Below are positions 13,915-15,186 of a stretch of 15,186 nt of DNA, in pieces. The first letter of the stretch is position 1. Each line of letters opens with the position of its first letter. The stretch lies in assembly GCA_045613985.1 (NCBI GenBank), contig JAZLCA010000047.1:1-15186 (forward strand). Reading direction: 5' to 3'. This DNA comes from SIG644 sp045613985. GTDB taxonomy: Bacteria > Bacillota > Clostridia > Oscillospirales > CAG-272. A program made the translations under genes and the position numbers. Below the pieces are notes generated by a model, which saw nothing but the letters and a program-made list of their open reading frames with translations, searched no databases and was not told the DNA's origin.

Positions 13915-14553
13915 TTAAAAGAATTCTTCTTCCAGCATAGCGCACAGGCAATGGTACACGGGCAAGTGCAATTCCTGAACGAGATACGTTTCTTTTTGGG
14001 GAACGATGATCGCGGTATCGGCGTATGCCTTGAGCTTGCCGCCTTCGCCGCCCGTCAGTAAAACGATCTTCATGCCGCGGGCTTTTGCTGCAATGCAGGC
14101 ATAAATGCAGTTTTTGGAATTTCCTGAGGTGGAAAAGACGACGAGCACGTCGCCTGCTTGGCCAAAGACGTGAACCTGCTGAGCAAATACCAATTCGGGA
14201 GCGTTGTCATTCTGATATGCGGTGGAGAAGGCGGGATGGCCGCACAGCGAGACGACGGGCAGACCGTCCTCCAGCGTGACGGCGAGCTTTTCGCCCATTT
14301 CGCCATAAGAAGACAGCATCGCCTGCTCGTCTGCGGGCAGAGGACGGGGTTTCTTAAAGCATTTGAGCAATTCGCCTGCCATATGTTCGCAGTCGGCGGC
14401 GCTTCCGCCGTTACCGCACAGATACAGACGATTGCCACAGGACAGGGAAGTGTACAGTGTATCATAGGCGGCCTGGATGGTAGCTTCGTTGGGAGCGAGC
14501 TCGGGATGACGCTCGATCAGATGGGACAAAATTTGCTTGGTGGACGTTTTCAT
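13915..14553 (-). CDS. SIS-domain sugar-phosphate isomerase, GmhA-like
   Basis: 212 residues with one SIS fold, most like sedoheptulose-7-phosphate isomerase (GmhA). Visible motifs are CGNGGSAADCEHMAGEL (46-62) and STSGNSKN (141-148). The four positions that bind zinc in GmhA are matched: H57, E61, Q193 and H201 (QELHLPVYH). Relative to E. coli GmhA, from memory, there are about 25 extra residues between the two metal-binding pairs, around 73-100. ATG 14553 overlaps the stop of the ROK kinase gene as ATGA, and AGGAGG lies 9 bases upstream, so translation is probably coupled. The kinase partner suggests a sugar or heptose phosphate route, perhaps for cell-surface glycans. The true substrate is not known. 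Confidence 0.85.
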   Translation of the reverse strand: MKTSTKQILSHLIERHPELAPNEATIQAAYDTLYTSLSCGNRLYLCGNGGSAADCEHMAGELLKCFKKPRPLPADEQAMLSSYGEMGEKLAVTLEDGLPVVSLCGHPAFSTAYQNDNAPELVFAQQVHVFGQAGDVLVVFSTSGNSKNCIYACIAAKARGMKIVLLTGGEGGKLKAYADTAIIVPQKETYLVQELHLPVYHCLCAMLEEEFF

Positions 14554-15186
14554 GCTTTCATACCTCCTACGATGGCAAGAGCTGCCATGTCTCCGACGTT
14601 TTCGCTTAGCTTTGCGGGAACGATCTCACACACGCAGGCGCTGTCGCTCAACGCTTCGCGTGCAATAACCTTTTGCATGGCGGGAACGAGCAACTGCCAG
14701 GAGCGCATGAAGACACCGCCGATGACGATTCTCTCGGGATTGATCACGTCGATGACCATGCTCAGTCCCCGTCCCAGCATCTCACCGCTCTTGGCGAAAA
14801 CGCTTTTGGCAAAACGGTCGCCTGCAAATGCGGCCTCGGCCAACGCTTTGGTTGTAATGTGGTCGTAGCCCCCCATATCAATGATACATTGAGGGGTTTC
14901 TTTGCGGCGCTTGGCCATGATGGCAGCCAGACGGGAAATGCCGCCGCCGCTGCAAAAGCCTTCAAACGAGCCTTGCTTGCCGTAGCCCTCGGGACCGTCG
15001 GGTGCCAGACGGATATGGCCGAACTCGCCTGCGTTTCCGTTTGCACCGCCGTACAGCTTGCCGTCCAGGATCAATCCTGCGCCAAGGCCCGTGCCGAAGG
15101 TGAAGAACACCATGTTATTTGTGCCTTGCCCTGCGCCGAATTTCCACTCTGCAACAGCGCAGGCGTTGGCGTCGTTTTCAAGCACG
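14550..15186 (-). CDS. ROK-family sugar kinase, N-terminus cut off by the window
   Basis: The C-terminal 212 or so residues of a ROK kinase; the ATP-binding N-terminus lies beyond the right edge. The GTG at 15185 is an internal valine codon, not a start. The fragment has the catalytic aspartate in V-L-E-N-D-A-N-A, the FTFGTGLGAGLILDGKLYGG glycine block, and GNAGEFGH. In the usual ROK zinc site (CxCGxxGCxE) the aligned sequence here is GYGKQGSFE, with all cysteines absent, so this protein should not bind the structural zinc. Downstream are NPERIVIGG and a C-terminal GDMAALAIVGG. The stop overlaps the SIS gene start as ATGA. The two form an operon, probably phosphorylating and isomerising a sugar. 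Substrate is unknown. Confidence 0.88.
   Translation of the reverse strand, partial: VLENDANACAVAEWKFGAGQGTNNMVFFTFGTGLGAGLILDGKLYGGANGNAGEFGHIRLAPDGPEGYGKQGSFEGFCSGGGISRLAAIMAKRRKETPQCIIDMGGYDHITTKALAEAAFAGDRFAKSVFAKSGEMLGRGLSMVIDVINPERIVIGGVFMRSWQLLVPAMQKVIAREALSDSACVCEIVPAKLSENVGDMAALAIVGGMKA

Noticed and set aside
1..15186. CRISPR array, tRNA, rRNA, insertion sequence or prophage
   Set aside because: No tandem spaced repeats, cloverleaf with a T-loop GTTCRA, rRNA-like sequence, transposase or integrase was found on either strand.

Overview
The window is a stretch of chromosome from a low-to-medium GC Gram-positive bacterium, most likely a gut-type member of the class Clostridia (Bacillota). 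Three things point there. The order dgt - dnaG - rpoD is the clostridial form of the macromolecular-synthesis cluster. Ribosome binding sites are strong AGGAGG-type sites throughout. The aspartate-semialdehyde dehydrogenase is of the archaeal/fungal type, which some Clostridia carry. No phage, transposon, CRISPR, tRNA or rRNA feature was seen.

Layout. Bases 1-265 hold an unassigned stretch ending in an intrinsic terminator (109-137), then an AT-rich leader. Bases 266-4296 are the + strand cluster dgt (dNTP triphosphohydrolase), dnaG (primase, TTG start) and rpoD (primary sigma factor). This links dNTP control, replication priming and housekeeping transcription. Bases 4490-6774 are a single-gene unit: consensus promoter, a 713-residue lipoprotein resembling ABC-transporter substrate-binding proteins, and a perfect bidirectional terminator. 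Next come rsmI (-) and, divergently, a small N-acetylmuramoyl-L-alanine amidase (+). The 3' end of the amidase gene overlaps the 3' end of ligA (-) by 23 bp.

The 299 bp between ligA and hpf carries two consensus divergent promoters, an orphan terminator-like hairpin and a structured hpf leader. hpf (long-form ribosome hibernation factor) is followed by a clear terminator. Then come asd with an extended -10 promoter, a perfect 23-bp hairpin, and dinB (Y-family polymerase). The right end is a - strand operon of a ROK-family sugar kinase (cut by the window edge) and a GmhA-like SIS isomerase, coupled by an ATGA overlap. It converges on dinB at a shared terminator.

Most genes are ordinary housekeeping genes. 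I see no clear new multi-gene system. The points most worth a second look are non-coding or contextual: the hpf leader and start-site dyad, the orphan terminator between ligA and hpf, the long hairpin after asd, the transporter-less Glu-rich lipoprotein, and the ROK/SIS pair with its lost zinc cysteines and an insertion in the isomerase.
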